A stretch of 64,000 nucleotides of DNA from Candidatus Bathyarchaeota archaeon (lineage in GTDB: Archaea; Thermoproteota; Bathyarchaeia; TCS64), in assembly GCA_016934355.1 (NCBI GenBank), contig JAFGTA010000101.1, positions 1 through 64,000 of the forward strand, given 5' to 3'. A program made the translations under genes and the position numbers. Below the pieces are notes generated by a model. That model searched no databases and was not told the origin of the DNA. It worked only from the letters and a program-made list of their open reading frames with translations. This document shows positions 14,971 to 24,277 of the stretch, one piece after another. The stretch's first letter is position 1. Each line of letters begins with the position of its first letter.

Positions 14971-17178
14971 ATGCCGCGATTCAAGCAAACAGACGAGATC
15001 CTCAAGCTCATGCATAACCAGGAGCAGGTCAGGAACATCGGTATCATCGCTCACATCGACCACGGAAAGACCACGATGAGCGACAGCCTGCTGGCTATGG
15101 CTGGTCTGATGGCACCCAACCGCGCCGGTGAGGCGCGAGCCCTCGACTTCCTCGAAGAGGAGCAGAGAAGGGGTATCACAATAAAGACGGCCAACATAAG
15201 CCTACTCTACGAGGAGGGCGATGAGCAGTACGTCATCAACCTCATTGACACCCCCGGCCACGTAGACTTCTCGGGAAAGGTGACCAGGGCCATGAGGGCA
15301 CTGGACGGCTGCGTCCTCCTGGTGGACGCCGTCGAGGAGTTCCAGATAATGACCGAGGTCAGGCTCAGGGTGTCTCTCGACGAGTTCGTGAAGCCCGTCT
15401 GCTACATCAACAAGTTCGACAGGCTCATCAAGGAGCTGAAGATGGATCCTGATGCCATAATGAAGAAGCTCCTCAGGATCATCAACAAGTTCAACGAGAT
15501 CGTTCAGACTTACGGTCCAGACGAGATCAAGAACGAGTGGACCATCAACGCAGGTGGAGGCGAGGTAGCATTCGGCTCTGCTCTTGACCGGTGGGGCTTC
15601 ACGTTGCCCATGCTCAAGAACAAGGGGCTCACGCTCCCCGATATCATACAGATGTACAAGGACGGGAAGCTTGAAGAGCTGCAGGAGAAGCTGCCTCTCA
15701 GCGAGGCCATCCTAGGCATGGCTGTGCATAAGCTGCCTAATCCCAAGGTTCACCAGCCCAGACGTATCAAGCACATCTGGAAGGGCGACCCGGAGTCCGT
15801 CATGGGTAAGAGTATGCTTAAGGTCGACCCCAACGGCCCGCTAGTCATCTGCATCTCGAACGTAATCATCGACCCGCAGGCGGGCGTCATCAGCACGGGC
15901 AGGGTGTTCAGCGGCACAATCAGGAAGGGCGACAGCCTAAACCTGGTGGGCATCGAAAAGTCGGCGAAAGCTCAGCAGGTCAGCATCTACATGGGCGCCT
16001 ATAGGGAGATAGTCGACGAGATTCCCGCAGGGAACATAGTGGCCCTCCTAGGACTGGGCGAGGGCAGGGCGGGTGAGACCATAGTCTCCGACGACATCAG
16101 GGAGACAGCCACCCCCTTCGAGTCAATAAAATACGTATCCGACCCGGTGCTGACCATCGCCGTCGAGCCAAAGAAGCCGACGGATCTACCCCGCCTCATC
16201 GACGCGCTCCAGAAGATGAGCATCCAGGACCCCAACCTGGTGACGACCATCAATCAGGAGACTGGCGAGTACCTGATGGCTGGCATGGGCGAGCTTCACT
16301 TGGAGATCGCGGTCAAGGATTTGAAGAGCCAGCACAACCTTGACATCATCCAGACCGAGCCCACAGTAGTGTACCGTGAGGCGATTAGGCATGAAGCAGG
16401 CCCCTTCATGGGAAAGAGCCCTAACAAGCACAACAGGATCTTCTTCAACTTCAAACCGCTGGACGAGAAGATCATGCAGCTCATCCGCGACGGCGAGCTC
16501 AGCGAGATACTGAGCAGCAGCCGCAGAGAGGAAGTGCTGAAGGAGCAAGCAGGCTGGACCACGAAGGAGGCGAGGCAGGTCTTCGCCATCAACGAGAACG
16601 CCAACCTCATGATAGACACCACCGTCGGCATCCAGGGACTCAGGGAAGTCAAACAGCACATCAGCGGCGGCTTCCAGTGGGCCCTCGCAAACGGGCCACT
16701 CGCAGGCGAGACCGTCCGCGGCATCCTCGTCGACATGGTGGACATCAAGCTACACGAAGACCCTGTTCACAGAGGGCCTGCCCAGATGATGCCCGCCGTA
16801 CGGCAGGCGCTGTTCGCAGGCATACTGAGCGCGGACCCCACCCTGCTGGAGCCAATCTATAAGATACAGGTACGCGTACCCGCCGAGGAGATGGGCAACG
16901 TCACAGGGCTACTCAGCAGGAAACGCGGCAGCATCCACAACGTGGAGCAGGACGGCCCAATCGTCAACGTCACGGGCATGGTTCCCGTCAGCGAGACCCT
17001 CGGCCTAAGCCAGGAGATGAGGGCAGCGACGAGCGGTAAAGCGTTCTGGCAGATGACCTTCGACCACTGGGCTCCCGTGCCGGACAGCATGCTCCCCGAA
17101 GTCGTTAAGAAGATCAGGACACGGAAGGGCATGAGCCCCGACCCGCCGAGGGCCAGCGAGTACATCATCCGCGAGTAG
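14971..17178 (+). CDS. fusA: translation elongation factor EF-2
   Basis: 735 residues, the usual archaeal EF-2 length. GTPase motifs: AHIDHGKTT (G1), RRGITIK (G2), DTPGHVDF (G3), INKFD (G4). Domains II-V follow. The diphthamide histidine is kept in PVHRGPAQMMPAVRQALF, so modification and sensitivity to ADP-ribosylation are possible; some Korarchaeota and Asgard archaea are reported to lack diphthamide genes. Drives ribosomal translocation. It has its own promoter and is followed by glycerate kinase 64 nt later. Confidence 0.96.
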   Translation: MPRFKQTDEILKLMHNQEQVRNIGIIAHIDHGKTTMSDSLLAMAGLMAPNRAGEARALDFLEEEQRRGITIKTANISLLYEEGDEQYVINLIDTPGHVDFSGKVTRAMRALDGCVLLVDAVEEFQIMTEVRLRVSLDEFVKPVCYINKFDRLIKELKMDPDAIMKKLLRIINKFNEIVQTYGPDEIKNEWTINAGGGEVAFGSALDRWGFTLPMLKNKGLTLPDIIQMYKDGKLEELQEKLPLSEAILGMAVHKLPNPKVHQPRRIKHIWKGDPESVMGKSMLKVDPNGPLVICISNVIIDPQAGVISTGRVFSGTIRKGDSLNLVGIEKSAKAQQVSIYMGAYREIVDEIPAGNIVALLGLGEGRAGETIVSDDIRETATPFESIKYVSDPVLTIAVEPKKPTDLPRLIDALQKMSIQDPNLVTTINQETGEYLMAGMGELHLEIAVKDLKSQHNLDIIQTEPTVVYREAIRHEAGPFMGKSPNKHNRIFFNFKPLDEKIMQLIRDGELSEILSSSRREEVLKEQAGWTTKEARQVFAINENANLMIDTTVGIQGLREVKQHISGGFQWALANGPLAGETVRGILVDMVDIKLHEDPVHRGPAQMMPAVRQALFAGILSADPTLLEPIYKIQVRVPAEEMGNVTGLLSRKRGSIHNVEQDGPIVNVTGMVPVSETLGLSQEMRAATSGKAFWQMTFDHWAPVPDSMLPEVVKKIRTRKGMSPDPPRASEYIIRE

Positions 17179-17242
17179 TCTCCCAAACTTTTTCACTTCT
17201 TTCTACATACCTCATCCAACGCAGAGGATAGAGTGCCCATAC

Positions 17243-18616
17243 ATGTTCAGGAACAAGAGGCAGCTACTAGATAACGCCGCAAACGACAAGCTCCACAGGC
17301 TCAGGGCGGATGCCCTCACGATAATGGAGGCGGCGCTTAAGGCAGTAGACCCTTGGCAAGCCGTGGCCAGAAAACTGAAGCTGCTCGAAGATGGCCTTGT
17401 CGTGGATGGATTGAAGCTTCCGCTGAGTAAAGACTCAAAGATAATCGTGGTCGGCGGGGGGAAGGCGGGTGGTCTCATGGCTGAGGCAGTCGAAGCAGAG
17501 TTGGGGGACCGTATATCCGGGGGGCTTGTTAACGTTCTCAGGGGAACCGAGGGAGGATTCAACCTAAAGAAAATACGGTTGAACCCAGCCTCTCACCCAG
17601 TGCCCGACGGGGCTGGGGTGAATGGCGTCCGGGAGATGCTGAGGCTCGTCCAAGGTCTATCCAGTGAGGACGTTGTTATATCGCTAATATCCGGCGGGGG
17701 CTCAGCCCTCATGCCCATGCCTGCTAACGGTATATCTCTTGATGATCTGCAACATGTTACCGAGCGGCTTCTTAAGGCGGGGGCCACCATCAACGAGCTC
17801 AACGCCGTGAGGAAACATCTGTCCGCTTTCAAAGGGGGGCAGCTTGCCAGAGAATGCCTTCCCGCAAACGTTGTGAGCCTCATCCTGTCCGACGTCGTGG
17901 GTGATCCTCTCGACACAATAGCCTCAGGGCCTACGGCACCAGATATCACCACATTCGAAACAGCCCGAAAAATCCTTCACAGATACCATCTATGGACCTC
18001 CCTTAAACCCCGGGTTAGAGAAAGAATAGAATTAGGCGTGAAAGGCGAAGTACCAGAGACGCCTAAGCAGGGCGATCCCTTGTTCAGTAGAGTCCACAAC
18101 GTCGTTGTCGCAAACAACTTGGAAGCAGCCAGTGCTGCGTCGCTAAAGGCGGCGGAGCTGAAATATAACTCGGCCGTACTGAGCACCTATGTCGAGGGGG
18201 AGGCGAGGCACGTCGGAACCGTCTACTCCAGCTTCGCGAGAGATCTATGTTTCAACAACATCCCTATTGATCGACCCGCCGCTGTCCTCCTCGGAGGAGA
18301 GACCACGGTGACCGTGAAGGGATCAGGGTTGGGGGGCCGAAATCAGGAGGTTGCCCTGAGTGCATCAAGGAAGATCGGAGACCTTGACTGCGTTATCCTC
18401 GCCCTGGGGACCGACGGTATCGACGGACCGACGGAGGCGGCGGGGGCGTTGGTGGATGGCGCGACTCTCAACCGCTCAGAAAATCTGGGGCTTAACATAG
18501 ACCGCTTCCTCGACGAGAACGACTCTTACACCTTCTTTACAGCACTGGAGGACTGCGTGGTAACTGGGCCGACCGGCACGAACGTAAATGACCTTACACT
18601 AATACTTGTCTTATAG
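17243..18616 (+). CDS. gckA: glycerate 2-kinase (MOFRL family)
   Basis: 457 residues. N-terminal GckA/TtuD domain: IIVVGGGKAGGLMAEAVE, NPASHPVPD, VISLISGGGSALMPMP, and NAVRKHLSAFKGGQLA. The C-terminal MOFRL domain ends with LALGTDGIDGPTEAAGALVDG. It phosphorylates D-glycerate to 2-phosphoglycerate, linking non-phosphorylated Entner-Doudoroff or serine metabolism to glycolysis. The Toprim gene starts 8 nt after it, so the two are likely in one transcript. Confidence 0.9.
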   Translation: MFRNKRQLLDNAANDKLHRLRADALTIMEAALKAVDPWQAVARKLKLLEDGLVVDGLKLPLSKDSKIIVVGGGKAGGLMAEAVEAELGDRISGGLVNVLRGTEGGFNLKKIRLNPASHPVPDGAGVNGVREMLRLVQGLSSEDVVISLISGGGSALMPMPANGISLDDLQHVTERLLKAGATINELNAVRKHLSAFKGGQLARECLPANVVSLILSDVVGDPLDTIASGPTAPDITTFETARKILHRYHLWTSLKPRVRERIELGVKGEVPETPKQGDPLFSRVHNVVVANNLEAASAASLKAAELKYNSAVLSTYVEGEARHVGTVYSSFARDLCFNNIPIDRPAAVLLGGETTVTVKGSGLGGRNQEVALSASRKIGDLDCVILALGTDGIDGPTEAAGALVDGATLNRSENLGLNIDRFLDENDSYTFFTALEDCVVTGPTGTNVNDLTLILVL

Positions 18617-18624
18617 GTGAAAAT

Positions 18625-19029
18625 ATGCGTTCAAGCAGCCGAAGGAGAGATTCCGTCGAGGATATGCGGAAGCTGTTCAAAGAGCTGAACACACTTGTGG
18701 ACGTGGTTCTAGTAGAGGGAGCGAGAGACGTTAAGTCACTGAGACGTCTAGGGTACAGGGGAGAGATCGTGTCATGTGGCGTCCCTAACATGGGCGACTT
18801 CGACTTGATGACCGCGTTATCACGTAGATACTGCAGCGTTTTGATCCTCACGGACTTTGATCGCGAGGGGCAGTCGCTGAACCAGCGGTTCACCGAGATC
18901 CTCGAACATGAGGGCGTCAAGGTCGAGCAGGGGCTTAGAGACGAGGTCGGTAGAATAACGGCGGCCCTCGGCGTCTACGCCATCGAGTCCTTGGACAACA
19001 TGATGGACGCCGTCGACCGCGGCGTATAG
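18625..19029 (+). CDS. small archaeal Toprim-domain protein
   Basis: 134 residues. Toprim motifs are intact: the Glu in VDVVLVEGARDVKSLRRLG, then the DxDxE-type motif in VLILTDFDREGQSLNQRF. The fold is shared with RNase M5, primases and topoisomerases and indicates Mg-dependent phosphodiester chemistry, possibly in RNA processing. It corresponds to the short stand-alone archaeal Toprim proteins (UPF0292-like). The next gene is the HflX-Nth fusion, which has its own TATA box (CTTATAAAG at about 19034). Confidence 0.8.
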   Translation: MRSSSRRRDSVEDMRKLFKELNTLVDVVLVEGARDVKSLRRLGYRGEIVSCGVPNMGDFDLMTALSRRYCSVLILTDFDREGQSLNQRFTEILEHEGVKVEQGLRDEVGRITAALGVYAIESLDNMMDAVDRGV

Positions 19030-19073
19030 CGTGCTCTTATAAAGACCGCTGCACTCACAGTCATGTCGATTCG

Positions 19074-20924
19074 ATGACAGAGCAGGAGACCCTTAAGGGC
19101 CAGACGAAGAAGTCTAAGGCTTTTCTTTGCATGTTGAAGACCAACGTGCACGACCATACGATATACAAGATCAGGATGAACGAGCTGCAGAGTCTGGTGG
19201 AGGCCCTGGGCATCGAGATCGCCGGCGAGTTGATACAGAGCAGATACCGTCCCTTCTCAAAGTTCCTTATCGGCAGCGGAAAGGTCAAGGAGCTGGGCAA
19301 AAAGGTGAAGCGCCAAGGCGTCGACCTCGTCATCTTCTATAACATCCTGAGGAGCAGCCAGAAGCTCAACCTGATAAGGGCGCTTGGCTGCGACGTCATC
19401 GACAGGTACGAGCTCACCCTTGAGATATTTGACAGCATGGCCTCTGACACACTCAGCAAGCTCCAGATACAGGCCGCTCGCTTGGAGAAGCAGGCCCCTT
19501 TCTACAAGCTGCAGGCGTCGATTAACTACCGCTACGACCGCCCGTTCTTCAGGGCAGGAGGCGAGTACGGGTTCCACGGCCAGATGAGGGAGATGAGTAG
19601 GAACCGGGCCCGGGTCCGCGAAGAGATCGATAAGCTGATGGAGGACAAGAGCAAACGCATCTGGAACAGGCGAAAGCTCGGCTACCCCGTGGTCTGCATA
19701 GCCGGCTTCTATAACGCGGGGAAAACTAGCCTGTTCAACGTGGTGACCGGCGATAACAAGCCAGTGAGTGATCGACCTTTCACCACCTTGACGAGCAAGT
19801 ACCAGCGTAGGTTCATCGACCATGAGACGACCGTCCTGTTCATCGATACCATCGGCTTCGTTCTGGACCTTGACCCACGGCTAATCCAGAGCTTCAAGCT
19901 CAACCTGCTCGACATAAGGAGCTCTGACATAGTTATTCTGTTGCTGGAAATAACTGACCCACCCTTGACCCTGCAGATGAAGCTCGATGAGGGTATTAGG
20001 CTCCTCAAGGAGATAGGTGTATCACACGATCGCATAGTAGTCGTTTTTAATAAGCTGGACAAGGACCCCGAGCTTGAGAAGACCATTGGCGTCGAGCTTA
20101 ACGTTGACCGTTACAACCTGCCATGGATAGCCGTGTCGGCTAAGGAACGCAAGAACCTGCAGGGCCTACTCTACCTGATAGCTGAGAGGCTCAGGCACCT
20201 CCGGGACAACCCGCCTGAACCGCAAGACCTTTCGCCGTTCCAGAGGAGCGAGACTGCGATCAACAGGCTACTGCAGCACTACCCAGTGGACTATCACCCT
20301 CGTGACCTCGATCCTTTCCGCGGCCTGGTTTCGACCATCCTCAGCCAGAACACTAACAGTAAGAACCAGATGACGGCCTACACTAGGCTGGAGGAGATGG
20401 TGGGGATCACGCCTCAGAGAATTATTGAGGCTTCAGATGACTTGATCAGTGAAGCCATCAAGCCAGCCGGCATGTACAACCAGCGGACAAGGACTCTGAA
20501 AGCCGTGAGCAGGGAGGTCATGGAACGGTACGGCGGCGACCTCGGCGTAGTCTTCGAGATGTCGTTCCCAGAGGCGCGTGAGACGCTGGTTGAGCTCCCT
20601 GGGGTGGGGCCCAAGACTGCTGACGTTGCGCTGATGTTCGTGGCGGACCGCCAGGTGGTTCCTGTAGATCGCCACGTCGAGCGTGTCTCCAAACGCCTTG
20701 AAGCCGTGCCACAGAACGCCGGCTACGAGGATGTGCGTAGAGCCCTGGAGGACGCCTCTACTCCTGACAGGTTCAGAGAGGTGCATCTATCCATGATCAG
20801 GTTCGGACGCGAGGTATGCCGCTCACAGAAGCCTCTCTGCGGCGAATGTTTGCTAAACGACCTGTGTCCCTATCCCAAAAAACATGTGCTACCTTTATCA
20901 GAAACCGAGCACTCCCTCCACTGA
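19074..20924 (+). CDS. HflX-type GTPase fused to endonuclease III
   Basis: 616 residues in one uninterrupted frame. Residues 1-380 are HflX: N-terminal domain with FLIGSGKVKEL, a coiled-coil linker (about 125-200), then a GTPase with G1 GFYNAGKT (211-218), G3 DTIG (258-261) and G4 NKLD (326-329). Residues 388-616 are a complete endonuclease III: LVSTILSQNTNSKN, the helix-hairpin-helix LPGVGPKTADV with catalytic Lys514, catalytic Asp532 in VDRHV, and a [4Fe-4S] ligand set C582-x6-C589-x2-C592-x5-C598. Both halves look active. HflX acts on stalled ribosomes and Nth removes oxidized pyrimidines. I know of no standard protein joining them. Confidence 0.9.
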   Translation: MTEQETLKGQTKKSKAFLCMLKTNVHDHTIYKIRMNELQSLVEALGIEIAGELIQSRYRPFSKFLIGSGKVKELGKKVKRQGVDLVIFYNILRSSQKLNLIRALGCDVIDRYELTLEIFDSMASDTLSKLQIQAARLEKQAPFYKLQASINYRYDRPFFRAGGEYGFHGQMREMSRNRARVREEIDKLMEDKSKRIWNRRKLGYPVVCIAGFYNAGKTSLFNVVTGDNKPVSDRPFTTLTSKYQRRFIDHETTVLFIDTIGFVLDLDPRLIQSFKLNLLDIRSSDIVILLLEITDPPLTLQMKLDEGIRLLKEIGVSHDRIVVVFNKLDKDPELEKTIGVELNVDRYNLPWIAVSAKERKNLQGLLYLIAERLRHLRDNPPEPQDLSPFQRSETAINRLLQHYPVDYHPRDLDPFRGLVSTILSQNTNSKNQMTAYTRLEEMVGITPQRIIEASDDLISEAIKPAGMYNQRTRTLKAVSREVMERYGGDLGVVFEMSFPEARETLVELPGVGPKTADVALMFVADRQVVPVDRHVERVSKRLEAVPQNAGYEDVRRALEDASTPDRFREVHLSMIRFGREVCRSQKPLCGECLLNDLCPYPKKHVLPLSETEHSLH

Positions 20925-20927
20925 TAT

Positions 20928-22103
20928 TTGATGTTCAGAAACGTAGAGCGTAACCTTGTCTATCTCTTTGCACTGAACATCGCTTTCGGCTTAGCTTCAC
21001 AACTCATCAACCCGTTGTTCCCGCTTTTCCTAGAGGGACTGGGAGCATCCGAGGTGCAGAACGCCATGGTTATTTCCGCAGGTAACCTCGCCGCGACTCT
21101 GCTAATGCTGCCGAGCGGCCTTCTCATAGACAGGGTGGGAAGGAAGACGCTGCTCCTCACTGGGGCGGCTCTTTCCACTGTCTCCGTTTTGCTGCTTTCC
21201 ATAGCCGGCAACTGGGAGGTCGTTTTACCGATCTACGTATTGTTCAGCGTGGCGGGGGCGTTCTTCCTGCCCGCTAGGATGGCAATGATAGCCGACACCG
21301 CCAACTCATCCAACAGGGCTTCACTCTTCGGTGTAATGAACCTCGCCTGGCCAATCACCGGGATAATAAGCCCCGTGTTAAGCGGCTACTTGGTAGAGTT
21401 CTTCAGCTGGCGAATCGTGTTTCTCATCGCCGGGGCCATAAACGCGCTGAGCCTCATTCCCGCATTCCTGATAAAGAGGAAAGGGACCTACCTTAAGAAG
21501 ACCGAGAAAGCGTCCATTAGAGACATCTTCAAGCCGACCGTGTTCCCCATCCTAGCTGCGTTCTTCCTGTTTCACTTCCTAATGACTACAGGTCTCGGAG
21601 GCGTGAACCAGATACTGCCCCTGTTCCTGAAGGAGGTTCACGGACTCACGCCCTCGATGATAGGGCTGTTCTTCACGGCGCCCAGCTTTGTCACCCTCTT
21701 AACACAGGTTCCCAGCGGGAAGCTGGCCGACAGGTTCGGGAAGAAACGCTTGCTGATCTCATGCGTAACGTTCATCCCGTTCCTCTACGCCTCCTGGTTC
21801 TTCATAGATAACTGGCTTATCCTATTGGTCGTGAACTCCGTGTCTTTTGGGCTGTGGAGCATGACATGGCCTGCTACTCTGGCGCTTCTCTCTGACGGGG
21901 TCCCGGATGACCTGCGCGGCGCCGCCTTCGGGGTCCGGATGACGGGCGTCAGGCTCGGCTTCACAGTAGGGCCAATCATAGGCAGCTACTTCTACAGCAG
22001 CTACTTCTCTACCTCGCCTTTCCTCGCAGCGGCGGGCTTCACGCTACTGGGCCTAGTGGTTGCCTTCACGTTGAAGGACAAGGTCCCAGAGAAGAGAAAC
22101 TGA
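20928..22103 (+). CDS. MFS transporter
   Basis: 391 residues with about 12 hydrophobic helices. The loop between helices 2 and 3 reads GLLIDRVGRKTLLL, the MFS signature, and a related one (GKLADRFGKKRLLI) is in the second half. It starts 3 nt after the HflX-Nth stop, so it is probably co-transcribed. Start is ATG 20928 or the adjacent ATG 20931. Substrate is unknown; the family includes drug and metabolite exporters. A distant paralogue is at 41156. Confidence 0.88.
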   Translation: MMFRNVERNLVYLFALNIAFGLASQLINPLFPLFLEGLGASEVQNAMVISAGNLAATLLMLPSGLLIDRVGRKTLLLTGAALSTVSVLLLSIAGNWEVVLPIYVLFSVAGAFFLPARMAMIADTANSSNRASLFGVMNLAWPITGIISPVLSGYLVEFFSWRIVFLIAGAINALSLIPAFLIKRKGTYLKKTEKASIRDIFKPTVFPILAAFFLFHFLMTTGLGGVNQILPLFLKEVHGLTPSMIGLFFTAPSFVTLLTQVPSGKLADRFGKKRLLISCVTFIPFLYASWFFIDNWLILLVVNSVSFGLWSMTWPATLALLSDGVPDDLRGAAFGVRMTGVRLGFTVGPIIGSYFYSSYFSTSPFLAAAGFTLLGLVVAFTLKDKVPEKRN

Positions 22104-22233
22104 TGTTTTTGCACAATCCACTGTTCACAAAAACGATGCATCCTACGAAATACTTTGTTTTCATCTTTTACGAATCCTTTAAATCTGAGCCATGTTGATT
22201 CTTTACAGCCTATAAAAATAGGAGTGTCTAAAC

Positions 22234-23244
22234 ATGCCAAGAACAAGATCACCAAAGCGAGGGTCGCGGTCATACTCGCCCAGAAAAAGGGCGAGTAACG
22301 CAAACGGCCGCGTCACCTACTGGCCAACCTTGGGCACAGAGCCCGGGCTGGTCGGCTTCGCTGGCTACAAAGCAGGCATGACCCACCTGTTCTACATAGA
22401 AGACCAACAACGAGTTCCTGAGTTCGGTAAGGAGGTGAAAGCCCCCGCAACCGTTATCGACACTCCACCCATGCTGGTAGTCGCCGTGAGGGCCTACAAG
22501 AAGACCTACGACGGGCTTCAGGCGCTGTCTGAGGCCTGGATGGCGAACCAGCCTAAAGACCTGTACAGGAGAATCAACTTCGCTACAGATCCCCAGCCAG
22601 ACGAAAAACTGGCAGAGATCGAAAAAGTCCTAGACAAGGTTGCCCAGATAAGGGTCATAGGGGCAACTCAGCCTAGGGAATCATCGGTCTCGAAGAAGGT
22701 ACCCGACCTAATGGAGATACCGGTAAGCGGCGGCTCCGTCGAGGAGCAGTTCGCCTACGCTAAAGGTCTCCTAGGAAAAACGGTCACAGTCCAAGACGTT
22801 TTTGGCCTCGGCGAGGGCATCGACGTCGTTGCCGTGACCAAAGGTAAAGGGTTCCAAGGGCCTGTGAAACGCTGGGGAATCAGGATTCTCTCGAGGAAGT
22901 CCCGTAAGCAGAAGAGAGCGGTAGCCTCCATCGGCCCATGGGTGCCGAGGGGTGTCATGCCTCAGGTGCCGAGAGCCGGCCAGATGGGCTTCCACAACAG
23001 GACCGAGTACAACAAGCGGATAATGCTCATGGGCGAGGACGTAGACCGCGTCAACCCCAAGAGCGGCTTCAAAAACTATGGCTTCGTGAAGGGAGACTAC
23101 TTGCTCCTTAAGGGAAGCGTCATGGGACCAGCCAAGAGGCTTATCAAGCTGAGGAAGACGGTCCGCGACGCGGAGTACCCTGAGGATGCACCGCAGATCA
23201 CCTACCTTCACAGCGAATGGAAGAAGGAGAACGGTAAGCAATGA
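22234..23244 (+). CDS. rpl3: 50S ribosomal protein L3 (uL3)
   Basis: 336 residues, archaeal/eukaryotic type length. GFAGYKAGMTHL near the N-terminus and the central GKGFQGPVKRWG and GQMGFHNRTEYNK segments are the L3 signatures near the peptidyl transferase center. An AGGAGTG ribosome-binding site precedes ATG 22234. It is the first gene of the ribosomal cluster, with a TATA-like CTTTAAATC near 22177. It overlaps L4 by 4 nt (ATGA). Confidence 0.96.
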   Translation: MPRTRSPKRGSRSYSPRKRASNANGRVTYWPTLGTEPGLVGFAGYKAGMTHLFYIEDQQRVPEFGKEVKAPATVIDTPPMLVVAVRAYKKTYDGLQALSEAWMANQPKDLYRRINFATDPQPDEKLAEIEKVLDKVAQIRVIGATQPRESSVSKKVPDLMEIPVSGGSVEEQFAYAKGLLGKTVTVQDVFGLGEGIDVVAVTKGKGFQGPVKRWGIRILSRKSRKQKRAVASIGPWVPRGVMPQVPRAGQMGFHNRTEYNKRIMLMGEDVDRVNPKSGFKNYGFVKGDYLLLKGSVMGPAKRLIKLRKTVRDAEYPEDAPQITYLHSEWKKENGKQ

Positions 23245-24005
23245 AGGTTCCAGTACTCAACCTGAAGAAAGAGAAAGTCGAAGAAGTCGAAGTACCCAAA
23301 GTCTTCGAGACACCTGTACGACACGATGTGATTAAGCGAGCCGTCATAGCTCTCCAGAGCACAAGGTTCCAGCCCCAGGGCAGGGACCCAATGGCTGGGA
23401 AACGGACGACGGCAGAGTCGATGGGAACAGGCCGAGGCATAGCCCGAGTCCCTCGTCTCAAGAGTGGAAATCGAGCCGCCTTTGGAGTAAGCATAGTGGG
23501 CGGCCACCAAGCGTTCCCTCCGCTCTCAGAAAAAGTCATCGTGAAGCGGATCAACAAAAAAGAAAAGAGATTCGCCATAAGGTCGGGTATCGCAGCGACA
23601 GCTGTGAAGGAACTCGTGGAAAAGAGAGGTCACAGAGTAGCCGAAGTAGAGCAACTCCCACTCGTCCTAGAGGACGAGGTGGAAAACCTATCCAAAACGA
23701 AGGATGTGCAGGAGCTATTCCAGTCCCTAGGCATCTGGTCAGACGTCGAGAGAGCTAATCGGGGAAAGATTAGAGCCGGAAGAGGCACGATGAGAGGCAG
23801 AAAGAAAAAGATCGGTAAAGGCCCGCTCATCGTCATCTCAGAGGACAAAGGGATCGGCAAGGCGGCGAGGAACCTCCCCGGAGTCGAAATAGTTGACGTG
23901 TACAGCCTTAATGCAGAGCTGCTTGCACCGGGAGCCCATCCAGGCAGACTGGTGCTGTGGGGAAAGACCGCGTTCCAGAGCCTAGACGAGGTGTGGGAGG
24001 CCTAA
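23241..24005 (+). CDS. rpl4: 50S ribosomal protein L4 (uL4)
   Basis: 254 residues. The exit-tunnel loop (STRFQPQGRDPMAGKRTTAE through RVPRLKSGNRAAFGVSIVGG) is the diagnostic L4 extension. VFETPVRHDVIKRAV and GKAARNLPGVEIVDVYSLNA are the usual globular core. Archaeal L4 is about this long. Translation is coupled to L3 by a 4-nt overlap. L23 starts 2 nt after its stop. Confidence 0.95.
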   Translation: MKVPVLNLKKEKVEEVEVPKVFETPVRHDVIKRAVIALQSTRFQPQGRDPMAGKRTTAESMGTGRGIARVPRLKSGNRAAFGVSIVGGHQAFPPLSEKVIVKRINKKEKRFAIRSGIAATAVKELVEKRGHRVAEVEQLPLVLEDEVENLSKTKDVQELFQSLGIWSDVERANRGKIRAGRGTMRGRKKKIGKGPLIVISEDKGIGKAARNLPGVEIVDVYSLNAELLAPGAHPGRLVLWGKTAFQSLDEVWEA

Positions 24006-24007
24006 AA

Positions 24008-24268
24008 ATGGAAGCCACGAAGATAATCCAGTACCCCCTGATGACTGAGCGCAGCGTCAACATGATCGAGAACGAGAACAAGCTCGTCTTCATGGTAGAC
24101 AGGAAAGCCACAAAGCTCATGATCGCCAAAGCGGTGCAGGAGCTCTACGAGGTAGAGGCCGAGACGGTGAACACCCTCATAACAAGGAAAGGTGAGAAGA
24201 AAGCCTTCATAAAACTCAAAGACGGTTTCAACGCGTCGGACGTCGCCATCCGTCTGGGAATACTGTAG
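24008..24268 (+). CDS. rpl23: 50S ribosomal protein L23 (uL23)
   Basis: 86 residues from ATG 24008, 2 nt after L4; a longer upstream frame overlaps L4 and is not used. IIQYPLMTERSVNMIENENKL is the L23 N-terminus, and LYEVEAETVNTLITRKGEKKA is the central strand pair. It sits at the tunnel exit and docks SRP and other nascent-chain factors. Normal archaeal length. Confidence 0.95.
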   Translation: MEATKIIQYPLMTERSVNMIENENKLVFMVDRKATKLMIAKAVQELYEVEAETVNTLITRKGEKKAFIKLKDGFNASDVAIRLGIL

Positions 24269-24277
24269 GTGTGAACG

